Positions 8,455-17,206 of a stretch of 64,000 nt of DNA are shown piece by piece. Positions within the stretch are counted from its first letter, which is position 1; the number at the start of each line of letters is the position of its first letter. The position numbers were made by a program, and so were the translations under genes. The DNA is from Lyngbya aestuarii BL J (GTDB lineage Bacteria > Cyanobacteriota > Cyanobacteriia > Cyanobacteriales > Microcoleaceae). The DNA lies in contig NZ_AUZM01000021.1 of the NCBI RefSeq assembly GCF_000478195.2, forward strand, positions 27,623-91,622, given 5' to 3'. The notes under the pieces are model-generated. The model did not search any database. It was not told the origin of the DNA and worked only from the letters and a program-made list of their open reading frames with translations.

Positions 8455-9314
8455 AGGGGTTTTTCTTAGACAGTGAGCTTTGAGTTGACAAAATTGACCA
8501 CTAAAGTGGTAATCAAATTTTAAGTTGCAGTTTTCGTTTGTCTTTATTTTATCGAGACTTGGGAATTTCGGGGACGTTATCTTCTAGAATAAATCTAAAG
8601 TTTATTCGGGCTGAGGAAATACCATAGAAAGACTCAATAAAAAAAATCAGCTTAACTTAATTATCTAGTTTCCAAGTATTATGTAGTTATAATATTAATT
8701 TAAGTTTCAAGCAATTGCCTCAGACTTTGGATATAAAAATCAATCATTCTATCGAAATAAGTACAAGTTTATAGAATTATTCAAATCTCCTAATTGATGA
8801 AAAAGATGAATGCAGTTAAAAATCTAACCCCGACCCCACCCGACAAGCAATCGTAGTTCTAAGCGAGGAATATCGCCTATCAGTAGAAGCAAACGACTTC
8901 TCTGTTGCTTGTCGGTAGTCGGAATTAAGTGTAAAAGGCAAAACGCTGTAAGTCCTTATCTGTCAGTAATTCACCTTTTCGGATTCAACGTTTATTGATC
9001 ACCACCTACTCAATTATATTCGGCAAAATCTATGAGATTTCCTGCAATTGGGTCTAAATCGAACTTAAGGTAGGTGACAATAACAATCAGGATCTTGACG
9101 TTCCCTAGTTCTATGCGAGTAATATGGGGTAAGAATAGATTTGCAACTCATGCAGTCAATCCATTACGATTTTTAAGTCAGATCGTTGGTTGTACGAGTG
9201 CAGAGGGGTGTAAGTGATTTCAGGAAAAACTCGTCCTGATAGTCAAGTCTCAATAGAGATGATTCGATAATCAATTTATTGTTTAGTTGTCACTTAGCAG
9301 GAGAAATACAATTG
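8455..9314. other. Long spacer with several nested inverted repeats
   Basis: About 860 bases without a protein gene. The palindrome ACCACT-AA-AGTGGT at 8497-8510 could be an operator for the minus-strand gene at 8454. Two structured blocks are visible at 8840-8915 and about 9000-9076, described separately. The last 200 bases lead into cysC. A TTGACG at 9098-9103 could be a weak -35 element, but its partner TAATAT is spaced 19 bases away, so I do not call a promoter. Confidence 0.5.
8840..8915. ncRNA. Possible structured RNA: three-way-junction-like inverted repeat
   Basis: An 11-base perfect inverted repeat (CCGACAAGCAA at 8840-8850, TTGCTTGTCGG at 8905-8915) encloses two further small hairpins, GCGA-ggaata-TCGC (about 8863-8876) and AGAAG-caaacga-CTTCT (about 8885-8901). 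Drawn out, this is a closing stem with two arms. No protein frame covers it. It does not match tmRNA, RNase P RNA or Yfr1 signatures that I know. It could be an RNA gene, a leader element of the downstream cysC, or part of a small mobile element. Confidence 0.35.
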
Positions 9315-9860
9315 ATGCAGCGCCGAGGTGTAACAGTGTGGTTCACGGGGTTGAGTGGTGCAGGAAAAACCACAATTACTCGTGCAATAGCTGAGGAATT
9401 ACGTGCTAAAGAATGCCAGTTAGAGATTTTAGATGGCGATATCGTGCGCGAAAACCTAACTAAAGGTTTGGGCTTTAGCAAAGAAGACCGAGACATCAAC
9501 ATTCGCCGGATCGGATTTGTTGCTCATCTTCTCACCCGCAACGGTGTTATTGTGTTAGTCTCAGCAATTTCTCCCTATCGCGAAGTTCGCGAAGAAGTTC
9601 GTAAAACCGTTGGTGACTTCGTAGAAGTTTTTGTCAATGCTCCCTTGGGAACTTGTGAAGAACGGGATGTCAAAGGCTTATACAAACGAGCCAGAGCAGG
9701 TGAAATCAAACAATTTACAGGAATTGACGATCCCTATGAACCCCCTCTCAACCCAGAAGTTGAATGTCGCACCGACCTCGAAGAATTATCTGAGAGTGTC
9801 GCTAAGGTGATGAATAAATTAGAGGAGTTGGGTTATATTTCCGCCAAGGTTGCCGTTTAA
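9315..9860 (+). CDS. cysC: Adenylyl-sulfate kinase (APS kinase)
   Basis: APS kinase phosphorylates adenosine 5'-phosphosulfate to PAPS with ATP, a cytoplasmic step of sulfate activation. The 181-residue protein (usual length about 175-200) shows the P-loop GLSGAGKT (residues 12-19), the [10 protein letters not shown] block, the [17 protein letters not shown]-binding region, SAISPYR, and the lid region [23 protein letters not shown]. The open frame extends upstream to a TTG at 9279, but ATG 9315 follows an AGGAGA ribosome-binding site by about 10 bases and gives the normal family N-terminus. A strong hairpin terminator lies downstream, so the gene seems monocistronic. Confidence 0.95.
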   Translation: MQRRGVTVWFTGLSGAGKTTITRAIAEELRAKECQLEILDGDIVRENLTKGLGFSKEDRDINIRRIGFVAHLLTRNGVIVLVSAISPYREVREEVRKTVGDFVEVFVNAPLGTCEERDVKGLYKRARAGEIKQFTGIDDPYEPPLNPEVECRTDLEELSESVAKVMNKLEELGYISAKVAV

Positions 9861-9888
9861 CCGATTTCCTCAAAACCCTTTAAAAACT

Positions 9889-9963
9889 TAAACGATTTCT
9901 ACGCGACACCCAAACCTACAACTTAAGGTTTAAGGTAAAAGTGTCGCGTAGATTTGCGTTTTT
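9889..9963 (+). terminator. Strong terminator after cysC
   Basis: TCTACGCGACAC (9898-9909) pairs perfectly with GTGTCGCGTAGA (9941-9952), and the stem extends on both sides with AACG/GCGTT. It is followed by TTTTTGAT. It lies between cysC and the DsbA-like gene and should end cysC transcripts. Confidence 0.75.
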
Positions 9964-9983
9964 GATCAAAGAGGATAAACTCT

Positions 9984-10775
9984 ATGAACATCTCGACCGC
10001 TTGGAAACAGTATCGTCAGTTAAAGCTGTGGCTCGCCACAACCGTTTTAACCCTCTGCTTCAGCTTAGGAGGATGCTCACAACCCGGAGAGTCCGCCAAC
10101 ACAGTTAAAGTGAGTCCCGAGTTTGAACAGCAGGTGATTCAAGTGATTCGTGACAACCCCGAAGCAATATTAGAGTCCGTACAAGCTTACCAACAGCAAC
10201 AGCAACAAAATCTTCAAAGTTCCCGAGAGTCTTTCCTCGAACAGATGAAAACCGATCCGGGTGCGATTATTGGTAGCTCGCCGACAACCGGAGCATCGAG
10301 TCAGGAGATCGTGTTGTTAGAGTTCTCCGACTTTCAATGTCCCTTTTGTTCCCGCGCTCATCAAACCATTAAACAATTTATGGATAAGCATCAGGGACAA
10401 GTCACACTCGTTTACAAGCACCTACCCCTCAGTCAAATTCATCCCGAAGCACTCCCCGCAGCAAAAGCGTCTTGGGCTGCTCAACAACAAGGAAAATTCT
10501 GGGAATACCAAGATGCTTTATTTACTCAACAAGAACAATTGGGTGAAGATCTCTACCTCGAGATCGCTAACAATTTAAACCTAGACCTTGAACAGTTTAA
10601 TCGCGATCGCCAAAGTCAGGAAGCCGCCACTGCCATTCAAAAAGATCTCGAACTGGCTCAAGCTTTGGGAATATCCGGAACACCCTTTTTCGTGATGAAT
10701 GGCGAAACCTTCTCAGGAGCAGTAGAACTCTCCAAAATGGAAGAAGTTTTAGCTCAGGTAAGTTCTAAAAGCTAG
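9984..10775 (+). CDS. DsbA-family thioredoxin-fold lipoprotein
   Basis: A 263-residue exported thiol-disulfide protein. Residues 16-31 form a lipoprotein signal ending in the lipobox LGGC with Cys31 as the lipidation site. Residues about 41-90 form a Gln-rich helical linker. The DsbA/Thioredoxin_4 domain (about 105-258) has the active site CPFC at 119-122 (FSDFQCPFC) and a cis-proline in GISGTPFFV. It probably helps disulfide formation or exchange at the periplasmic or lumenal membrane face; related cyanobacterial proteins pair with a VKOR/DsbB-like oxidase, which is not in this window. A PlsC-like gene follows 87 bases downstream in the same direction. Confidence 0.9.
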   Translation: MNISTAWKQYRQLKLWLATTVLTLCFSLGGCSQPGESANTVKVSPEFEQQVIQVIRDNPEAILESVQAYQQQQQQNLQSSRESFLEQMKTDPGAIIGSSPTTGASSQEIVLLEFSDFQCPFCSRAHQTIKQFMDKHQGQVTLVYKHLPLSQIHPEALPAAKASWAAQQQGKFWEYQDALFTQQEQLGEDLYLEIANNLNLDLEQFNRDRQSQEAATAIQKDLELAQALGISGTPFFVMNGETFSGAVELSKMEEVLAQVSSKS

Positions 10776-10862
10776 TACCGACTCGATCAATTTCTGTGCG
10801 TTAGTTTCAGAACGTTCAAAAACCTGATAGTCTAAATATCATCCGATCAATGTTGATAAGCA

Positions 10863-11498
10863 GTGGCGAATCGAGAACCCGTTGAGAGTTTAATTCTCTA
10901 CTATTTATTTAAGCATTCCGTTGTCAATCCCCTGTTTCGGGTGTACTTTCGGGGAAAAGTTTATGGAGCCGAAAGCATACCCCAACAGGGAAAACTGATT
11001 ATTGTCAGCAATCATGCCAGTGATTTTGATCCGCCTCTTTTGTCTAGCTGTATGCGCCGACCTGTCGCTTTCATGGCAAAAGAAGAATTATTTGATGTTC
11101 CTGTTCTCAAGGATGCTATCCGCTTGTATGGCGCTTATCCAGTTAAACGGGGATCAGCCGATCGCAGTGCCATTCGAGCCGCTCTAGCCGCCTTAGAACA
11201 GGGGTGGGCAGCAGGTTTATTTTTAGAAGGAACTCGCACCCCCGATGGTCGCATTCACAGCCCTAAATTGGGTGCCGCGATGATTGCCGCGAAAGCCAAC
11301 GCCCCGCTATTACCTGTGTGTTTGTGGGGAACTCAAGCCATTGTTCGCAAAGGTTCGACCATGCCCCGACCCGTACCCGTAACCGTTCGCATTGGGGAAC
11401 TGATTGATCCGCCTCGTTCAACTCAACGCGGGGAACTCGAAGCATTAACCCGAAAGTGTACTGATGTTATTAACACGATGCACGACTTGGGTCGATGA
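10863..11498 (+). CDS. Lysophospholipid acyltransferase (PlsC/AGPAT family)
   Basis: A 211-residue acyltransferase of the 1-acyl-glycerol-3-phosphate type, which transfers an acyl chain to lysophosphatidate in membrane-lipid synthesis. Motif I is NHASDFD with the HX4D pair at H51/D56, motif III is FLEGTRTPDG, and a late PLLPVCLWG block matches motif IV. It begins with GTG at 10863 (MANREPVESL); no better in-frame ATG lies nearby. There is no strong membrane helix, consistent with a monotopic enzyme. Several PlsC paralogues exist in cyanobacteria, and which acyl position this one serves is not clear. Confidence 0.92.
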   Translation: MANREPVESLILYYLFKHSVVNPLFRVYFRGKVYGAESIPQQGKLIIVSNHASDFDPPLLSSCMRRPVAFMAKEELFDVPVLKDAIRLYGAYPVKRGSADRSAIRAALAALEQGWAAGLFLEGTRTPDGRIHSPKLGAAMIAAKANAPLLPVCLWGTQAIVRKGSTMPRPVPVTVRIGELIDPPRSTQRGELEALTRKCTDVINTMHDLGR

Positions 11499-11956
11499 AA
11501 GTTAATACAATTCGAGATGAAATCTAATCCGAAATCGGGTTCTAATACTTCTCTTATTTTCGGAGCCTAAATTCTTATAGCACTACGCCGGCGCGGTTAG
11601 GACATTAGTAAAAGCGAAAAGTTGAGGCAGTGCGGTCTTGCCTTTTGCCAAATGAGCTGCACGTAGCGCTATATATAAAAGAGTTTGGATACCTTGGACA
11701 GAAGTACCGACAGCCAAAATCAAGTGGCAATATAAATGGGTATGGCTTTATGGTTTCGTTTGTCCCGAATCAGGGGAAACAAAAAGAGTGGCTATTGCCA
11801 AAAGTTAATACAAAAATATTTAGTCAAGTTTTGGAAGATTTTGCCAAGAACTTTAGTATATCATTAAGATAACAGTCACTAGAGACGGATGTATTTCTTT
11901 ACTATTGATGCTCGCCTCATCAAGAATACTCCTAGATATGATTTAATAATAAACCT
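11499..11956. other. Spacer carrying a transposase remnant
   Basis: Apart from the IS630-like fragment at 11630-11872, this stretch has no gene. The segment TATAGCACTACGCC near 11577-11590 may be a leftover of an insertion-sequence end, but I cannot find a matching opposite end. Confidence 0.4.
11630..11872 (+). pseudogene. Fragment of an IS630-type DDE transposase
   Basis: The 80-codon frame resembles the middle of IS630-family transposases: a GYGFMVSFVPNQGKQKEWLLPKVNT segment (given here as overall pattern, about residues 36-60) aligns with the family strand order that ends in PxVNTxxFxxFLxxFA. The second catalytic Asp, the Glu and the whole N-terminal helix-turn-helix are absent. At about a quarter of normal length it cannot be active. 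There is no target duplication or terminal inverted repeat that I can define, so this is an old remnant. Confidence 0.6.
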
Positions 11957-12097
11957 ATGACTTCCAAAGAACCACTCACCCAAGAACTGGAAAACCTGCC
12001 CGATCAACTCATGGATCGAATTTTAGATTATATTGCTTTGATCAAGTCTCGCCATGTTTTAAAGTTGGAAAAACCCAATTTAGAATTGAGAGGTTAA
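11957..12097 (+). CDS. Very small DUF2281-like protein (orphan antitoxin-like)
   Basis: This 46-residue frame begins with MTSKEPLTQELENLPDQL and continues DRILDYIALIKSR, the pattern of cyanobacterial DUF2281-type small proteins (LxQELExLPxxLxxEVLDFIxFLK) often found as the antitoxin half of toxin-antitoxin pairs. The usual C-terminal toxin-contact part is only about 12 residues here and no toxin gene follows; the next gene is a diguanylate cyclase 82 bases on. It is therefore an orphan or decayed antitoxin. The resemblance is by motif reading only. Confidence 0.55.
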   Translation: MTSKEPLTQELENLPDQLMDRILDYIALIKSRHVLKLEKPNLELRG

Positions 12098-12179
12098 ACA
12101 CTGCGTTGAGTCAATTATTTTATAGAAAGGGTGAAAATACTAACCTGAAAAGTAAGTCTTATTTTGGGGGAATTTAAAG

Positions 12180-13766
12180 ATGATAGCATATTGTAGATTG
12201 ATCCTGTTTCTGATCTTATTCGTGGTGCTGTTTGTAGTGCCAGTGAAAGATTATGCCTATGCTGAAAATAGGATAATCATCGGGGGTAAACCCGGGTTAA
12301 TTGAATCGAAGTCACGGGTTACTCTTGAAACCCAAAAAAACGAGGCGATAGGCATCCTTAATAATAAGTTTAAAGGCATCGCTTATACAGATAATATCCC
12401 CCAAAATTATTCTATCAATTATGAAGTAAATCCCAATTTTAATCAAGAAGAACAAGAATATATTTCTAAAATTGATTTCATCCCAATTTGCGTTGACCCC
12501 GATTGGATGCCTTATGAAAAAGTAGATGAAAAGGGTAATTATTTGGGTCTAGTCGCCGACTATATGAAGATTATTTCTGATAGCATTGGAAAAGAATTCC
12601 GGGTAGTAAAAACAAGTTCTTGGGATGAATCTTTGTCCTTCGCCCGACAACGAGCCTGTGATATTCTTCCGGGGGCTGTTCCCACACCATTGCGTAAAGA
12701 ATTTTTGAATTTTAGCGAACCCTATATCTTTTTGCCATTGGTTGTTGCTACCAATTTAGAGGAAATATTTATTCTTGATTTCGAGCGGGTTGCAGGCAAA
12801 AGTTTTGCCCTAATTAAAGGGTATGCAGCTATTGAATTGCTCCGCAAAAAATATCCTGAGATGATCATAAAAGAAGTTCCTGACGCCCGGACTGGATTGG
12901 AAATGGTGCGGAAAAAGAAAGTGTATGGATATATCGATACTTTACCGACAATTAGCTATCAACTGAAAACGAATAGAATGCCCAATTTGAAAATTTCGGG
13001 TGAGCTTGATTTGGATTATGATGTGTCAATTGCCGTGAGAAATGATAGACCGCTATTATTCTCGATCATCAACAAAGCCATTGCTACTATTTCTTCTGAA
13101 GAGCGTCAAAAGATATTTTATAACTGGATATCTGTGAGTTATGATAAGGGATTTGACTATGTATTTTTTTGGGAAGTCGTGGGTGTATCTCTTGTTATTT
13201 TATCTTTGCTGTTTTATCGAAACTTGATGATCTCTAGGTATAACAAAAAACTGATTGAAGCGAATAAGAAGCTAGATTTTCTCTATAAAACCGATAAGCT
13301 AACTGGCTTATTCAATAGACATATCATTGATGAAGAAACTGAAAAGGAAGTTCTTCGTGCAAACCGATATAATCTTGGTTTTTCTGTTGTTCTTTTGGAT
13401 GTAGATCATTTTAAACAGATCAATGATACCTACGGCCACCATGTTGGGGATTCTGTTCTGGTAGAAATTGCATTTATTCTGAAGAATAACTTGCGAAAGA
13501 CAGATGTAGTGGGACGTTGGGGCGGAGAGGAGTTTATTGTGATTTGTCCTGAGACTCAACTAACTAACGCGGCTCACCTGGCTGAGAAGTTGCGAAGTCA
13601 GATTGAGTGTCATCAATTTTCAGGCGTTGAAAAGACAATTACTGCTAGTTTTGGTGTTTCTGCATACAGAGTCGATGATACGGTGGAAAGTCTAATCAAA
13701 AGAGTCGATAGCGCCCTATACTTTTCTAAGCGTAATAATCGCAATTGTGTGACGGTCAGGGATTAG
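12180..13766 (+). CDS. Diguanylate cyclase with a periplasmic substrate-binding sensor domain
   Basis: A 528-residue membrane sensor. A signal anchor (about residues 5-25) is followed by an extracytoplasmic domain of the SBP_bac_3 type (about 90-320; PICVDPDWMPYEKVDEKGNY and the DILPGAVPTP region are characteristic). A transmembrane helix (about 325-347), a short coiled coil and a C-terminal GGDEF domain (about 360-528) follow. The active-site loop is WGGEEFIVICPE, the catalytically competent GGEEF form, and the metal-binding block DVDHFKQINDTYGHHVGD is intact. It should make cyclic di-GMP in response to a small ligand (amino-acid-like by fold). No EAL domain is present. The ligand is unknown. 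Confidence 0.92.
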   Translation: MIAYCRLILFLILFVVLFVVPVKDYAYAENRIIIGGKPGLIESKSRVTLETQKNEAIGILNNKFKGIAYTDNIPQNYSINYEVNPNFNQEEQEYISKIDFIPICVDPDWMPYEKVDEKGNYLGLVADYMKIISDSIGKEFRVVKTSSWDESLSFARQRACDILPGAVPTPLRKEFLNFSEPYIFLPLVVATNLEEIFILDFERVAGKSFALIKGYAAIELLRKKYPEMIIKEVPDARTGLEMVRKKKVYGYIDTLPTISYQLKTNRMPNLKISGELDLDYDVSIAVRNDRPLLFSIINKAIATISSEERQKIFYNWISVSYDKGFDYVFFWEVVGVSLVILSLLFYRNLMISRYNKKLIEANKKLDFLYKTDKLTGLFNRHIIDEETEKEVLRANRYNLGFSVVLLDVDHFKQINDTYGHHVGDSVLVEIAFILKNNLRKTDVVGRWGGEEFIVICPETQLTNAAHLAEKLRSQIECHQFSGVEKTITASFGVSAYRVDDTVESLIKRVDSALYFSKRNNRNCVTVRD

Positions 13767-13972
13767 CAGTTATAACCCATCACTTCCCGCTGAAAATACC
13801 CGGTTTAAGTCTAAAATAAATAATAGAATCCTTCAACGGAGTAGAATCGATGTCAGCGTTAGATTGTTTGGTGAGGATAGATCAATCTGGGTCATCCAAA
13901 CAAAATTATCCCCATAAACGTTAGACTAATAAAACGTCTTTTAAGACTGTGGTTAAGAACTCAGGAAAGATT

Positions 13973-14266
13973 ATGCCGGAATTGAGAGAACAACTCGCAG
14001 AAAACTTAGATGAAGCTAGATGGGAATGGTTGATTCCTCATCACGAACGAGAAGTGGTTGTAGTGGTCAACGAAGACCTTGATTTACTCGATGTGGGGGA
14101 GGCAATCGCCAACGATAATACATCTTCTGTACAGAGTTGGATCAATGAACAACTCATTTACAAACCTTCTATGGAGCAGGTCAGTGTGTGGAACAATAAC
14201 CGATCTCAACGGTTCAATGCACTGATTGTAGATCCATTTGTCTTAGTGCAGGAACTCTCAGCTTAA
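13973..14266 (+). CDS. DUF2288 family protein
   Basis: A 97-residue protein of the DUF2288 family (start MPELREQLAENLDEARWEWLIPH pattern; later LDLLDVGEAIANDN and RFNALIVDPFVLVQE). The frame is open from a GTG at 13949, but ATG 13973 has a nearby AGGAAAG ribosome-binding site and matches the family start. It is a small cytoplasmic protein found widely in cyanobacteria and some proteobacteria, without a known function. A strong bidirectional terminator follows. Confidence 0.88.
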   Translation: MPELREQLAENLDEARWEWLIPHHEREVVVVVNEDLDLLDVGEAIANDNTSSVQSWINEQLIYKPSMEQVSVWNNNRSQRFNALIVDPFVLVQELSA

Positions 14267-14270
14267 ATGC

Positions 14271-14330
14271 GAAGAATGGGGGAGGATGAGATTGAGCGGT
14301 AGAGCGAGTTTATCCTCCCCGAGCTTCTTC
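14271..14330. terminator. Bidirectional terminator between convergent genes
   Basis: GAAGAATGGGGGAGGAT (14271-14287) pairs with ATCCTCCCCGAGCTTCTTC (14312-14330) with a few mismatches. It sits exactly between the stop of the DUF2288 gene and the stop of the minus-strand gene at 14340, so it can serve both. Confidence 0.65.
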
Positions 14331-14339
14331 ATCAAGACT

Positions 14340-14717
14340 TTAGTCCTCAACCACCTCTAGTCCACACACCTCAGCGACTTGTTGGGCTAAACTTTTGTAT
14401 CTTCTCAGTGAAGATTGAGGGGTATTAAAATCTAAATTAAATCCTTCGACAACCCGTTCTACGAGTTTCTCACGCCATTGAGCTTCGATTTCATAATCAG
14501 AACTCAAACTCCCTTCTGACAACGCCGCCATTAATTTATCTAGCATCTGAAATTGTCCAAGCAAATAGGCCGCTCTTGCAACCTCACAGCCGTCTACATC
14601 AAGACCATCGAGTTCTCGTAGTACCCGTCGCCATTCAGTTTCAATCAGTTGAGTAATCACAAATCCTGCTCGTGCATATCGTCTATCGACTAAAACTTGA
14701 AATTGATCTGCCGTCAT
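14340..14717 (-). CDS. Hypothetical protein, 125 residues
   Basis: I recognise no family. The protein is soluble and mostly helical: an N-terminal segment MTADQFQVLVDRRYARAG, a middle LRELDGLDVDGCEVARAAYLLGQFQML helix pair, and an acidic C-terminus (VCGLEVVED). It has normal amino-acid balance and shares a terminator with the convergent DUF2288 gene, which supports it being a real gene. There is no signal peptide, membrane segment or catalytic motif. Confidence 0.6.
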   Translation of the reverse strand: MTADQFQVLVDRRYARAGFVITQLIETEWRRVLRELDGLDVDGCEVARAAYLLGQFQMLDKLMAALSEGSLSSDYEIEAQWREKLVERVVEGFNLDFNTPQSSLRRYKSLAQQVAEVCGLEVVED

Positions 14718-14861
14718 TGCTTCTATTGCTCCTAATGAGAGGTTCTATACAATCCAACTTAATTGAGCTTGATTTTAAAATCAGGGTTTTTCGGTCAATT
14801 TTAGCAATTGGGCGAGTTGGACAATAGAAAAGCAATTCTTCACAACGGCAAAACGATCAAG

Positions 14862-15113
14862 TTAAATCAGACCCAGATGAGTGAGGCGAGTGGCGAGTTT
14901 AGTGGGGAGGAGAGAGGAATTGGGTAAAGACTCCCATACCAGCAGAGTCCCCCGCAGATGACAAAAATAGATTTCCAAGACGCTCAAGCCTCGACGACGC
15001 ATAGAATGAGCATACTGAACATTGGGTGTCGATGATCTGCGAGTACAACACCAGAGACGAATATTGTCCGGGATAGGTTGAGACGGAAAAAGCTGTGAAT
15101 GGTCGGGTTGCAT
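14862..15113 (-). CDS. Possible small hypothetical protein, 83 residues
   Basis: The frame encodes an N-terminal Pro/Ser/Gln-rich stretch and then a segment with two Cys (LWCCTRR), many Arg, and a hydrophobic middle (LSVLEIYFCHLRGTLLVWESLP). No ribosome-binding site is evident near the ATG and I recognise no family. It occupies a 500-base space otherwise empty. Composition is plausible but not decisive. Confidence 0.35.
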   Translation of the reverse strand: MQPDHSQLFPSQPIPDNIRLWCCTRRSSTPNVQYAHSMRRRGLSVLEIYFCHLRGTLLVWESLPNSSLLPTKLATRLTHLGLI

Positions 15114-15219
15114 AATTTAAGTTTTTATTGGTTCTCTACTCCAACATTAATCTCGGGTTGAGAGAGCTAATGCACACCATCACATTACATAGAAGCTATA
15201 GTTTGAGCAACTATGAACT

Positions 15220-16038
15220 CTAATTTTTAATTCCAGTCGCCGCAATACCGCGAATAAATTGCCGTTGACCCAGAAGAAACAAAACAACGACAGGGATTGT
15301 CGAAATCACGACGGCTGCCATCATTAAAGACCAATTACTGGTAAATTGTTCTTGAAATTCAGCGAGGGCTAACTGTACAGTTTGGAGTTCAGGCCGAGTG
15401 GTAAAAACCAGGGGTTTAAATAGATCGTTCCACTCCCCAATAAAGGTAAACAAAAATAGAGTCACTAATGCAGGTCTAGCGCAGGGAAGAATCACTTGCC
15501 ACAAAATTTGCCAACGGTTCGCCCCATCAAGAGCCGCCGCTTCCTCCAATTCCACGGGAATAGTTAGGAAATATTGACGGAGGAGAAAAATCCCAAACCC
15601 ATTAACAGCAGTTGGTAAGATTAAAGCCGCGTAGGTATTGATCAGATGTCCCCACTTAAGAACCAGAAAAATAGGAATTACCAACAACTGAAAGGGTATA
15701 ATCAGAGACATTAAAACAATCAGTAACACCGCCTGTCGTCCACGAAACTGTAAACGAGCCAGCGCATAACCCGCTAAAGCCGAAGTAAGGATCTGAAATC
15801 CAGTTACAGCCAAAGCAACGAGAGTAGAGTTGGCAAAGGCTAACAAAAAATTACCCCGTTCCCATGCCTCTTGGTAGTTCGCCAGAGTGAACTCTCCGGG
15901 ATTGTTAACAGAGCCGACGCGAGAAAATGAAGTCAGCACCACAATCACGAGCGGTAGGAGTACGATTACTGCTCCTAGCAATAGTAAAGCTAAACTTAAG
16001 CTTTTGAGAAATTTTGAGGATTGTATCAATTTTATCAT
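15220..16038 (-). CDS. Carbohydrate ABC transporter permease (MalG/UgpE type), orphan
   Basis: A 272-residue inner-membrane permease with six predicted helices. The family EAA loop is clear: LEEAAALDGANRWQILWQVILP (pattern EAA---G---------I-LP, about residues 178-199), where it contacts the ATPase. It belongs to the second permease subunit class (MalG, UgpE, GgtD) for sugars or glycosides. No partner permease, binding protein or ATPase gene is adjacent, so the rest of the transporter must be encoded elsewhere, as is common in cyanobacteria. The substrate cannot be inferred. Confidence 0.9.
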   Translation of the reverse strand: MIKLIQSSKFLKSLSLALLLLGAVIVLLPLVIVVLTSFSRVGSVNNPGEFTLANYQEAWERGNFLLAFANSTLVALAVTGFQILTSALAGYALARLQFRGRQAVLLIVLMSLIIPFQLLVIPIFLVLKWGHLINTYAALILPTAVNGFGIFLLRQYFLTIPVELEEAAALDGANRWQILWQVILPCARPALVTLFLFTFIGEWNDLFKPLVFTTRPELQTVQLALAEFQEQFTSNWSLMMAAVVISTIPVVVLFLLGQRQFIRGIAATGIKN

Positions 16039-16482
16039 AAGTTTTGTATGAGGAATAAACCAAACAATTAAGTGAAACTTATATAAATGGGAATTTAGAT
16101 GAATTTATTGACCAATCCTTCCTCAGAGGGGACAAAATTAGCCAAATCTTCGCTTAAATAGGTAAAGTAACTATAGGCTCAGTATTTTCTCCTAAGTAGG
16201 AAGGGTAATCGGTCAATCAACATTGAGTGTGATTTCAATCCTCTCCGAAGAGGGTGATCAGATCAACAACAGTCTGATGTTAGCGCCGAATCACTTCCAG
16301 ACCTGGTGAACGCTGAATCTAAAAAAAAACGTATGTTTGCGTTAGACTAAGCGTTTGAGATCGAATCCGATCTTAAACCATGCCCCAACCCAAAAGCGAA
16401 CTTGATCCTTCAAGATCTCGCGTTCTGTCAAAATCAATCGTAAACTCATTGAACTCATTTGTGATGAGGAGCTAATAAACTT
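16039..16482. other. Spacer upstream of ado with several hairpins
   Basis: 444 bases between divergent genes. Short hairpins are visible: CCTCT-ccga-AGAGG near 16240, AGCG...CCAG-ac-CTGG...CGCT at about 16283-16313, and AAACG...CGTTT around 16328-16352. They are followed by the leader of ado. They suggest a structured 5' untranslated region, but no known riboswitch matches. I see no convincing promoter motif. Confidence 0.4.
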
Positions 16483-17178
16483 ATGCCACAGCTTGAAGCT
16501 ATTGCAGAAATCGACTTTAACACCAACACTTACAAAGATGCCTACAGCCGAATTAATGCGATTGTAATCGAGGGGGAACAAGAAGCCCACGATAACTACA
16601 TCAAGCTGGGTGAAATGTTACCCCATGAAAAAGACGAGTTAGTGCGCCTCTCCAAGATGGAAAAGCGTCATATGAAGGGATTCCAAGCCTGTGGTCGTAA
16701 TCTAGAAGTGACTCCAGATATGGGCTATGCTCGCCAATTCTTTAGTCAATTGCATCAGAACTTTCAAGATGCAGCCGCAGAAGGAAAAGTGGTCACTTGC
16801 TTACTGATTCAATCTTTGATTATCGAAAGCTTTGCGATCGCAGCTTACAATATCTATATTCCCGTTGCTGACCCCTTTGCTCGCAAAATCACAGAAGGGG
16901 TGGTTCAAGACGAGTATATGCACCTCAACTTTGGTGAGGAATGGCTCAAGGCTCATTTTGAGGAATCTAAGGCTGAACTCGAAGAAGCCAACAGCCAAAA
17001 CTTACCCATTGTGTGGAAAATGCTCAATGAAGTTGAGAAGGATGCACACATCCTGGGAATGGAAAAAGATGCTCTCGTTGAAGACTTTATGATTGCTTAT
17101 GGCGAAGCTCTAAACAACATGGGTTTTACCACTCGGGAAATCATGCGGATGTCTGCTTACGGTCTTAAAGGCGCCTAA
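16483..17178 (+). CDS. ado: Aldehyde deformylating oxygenase (alkane synthesis)
   Basis: ADO converts fatty aldehydes to alkanes plus formate with O2 and a reductant, using a non-heme di-iron centre. The 231-residue length is the usual one, and all six iron ligands fall at the canonical positions: E32, E60 and H63 (MEKRH), E115 (IIES), E144 and H147 (QDEYMH). The protein is an all-helical ferritin-like cytoplasmic enzyme. It lies directly upstream of aar, its substrate supplier, separated by a 220-base repeat-bearing spacer. Together they make C15/C17 alkanes, which affect thylakoid membrane properties. Confidence 0.97.
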   Translation: MPQLEAIAEIDFNTNTYKDAYSRINAIVIEGEQEAHDNYIKLGEMLPHEKDELVRLSKMEKRHMKGFQACGRNLEVTPDMGYARQFFSQLHQNFQDAAAEGKVVTCLLIQSLIIESFAIAAYNIYIPVADPFARKITEGVVQDEYMHLNFGEEWLKAHFEESKAELEEANSQNLPIVWKMLNEVEKDAHILGMEKDALVEDFMIAYGEALNNMGFTTREIMRMSAYGLKGA

Positions 17179-17206
17179 ATCCTGAACCATAAGGGACGCA
17201 TCAATC

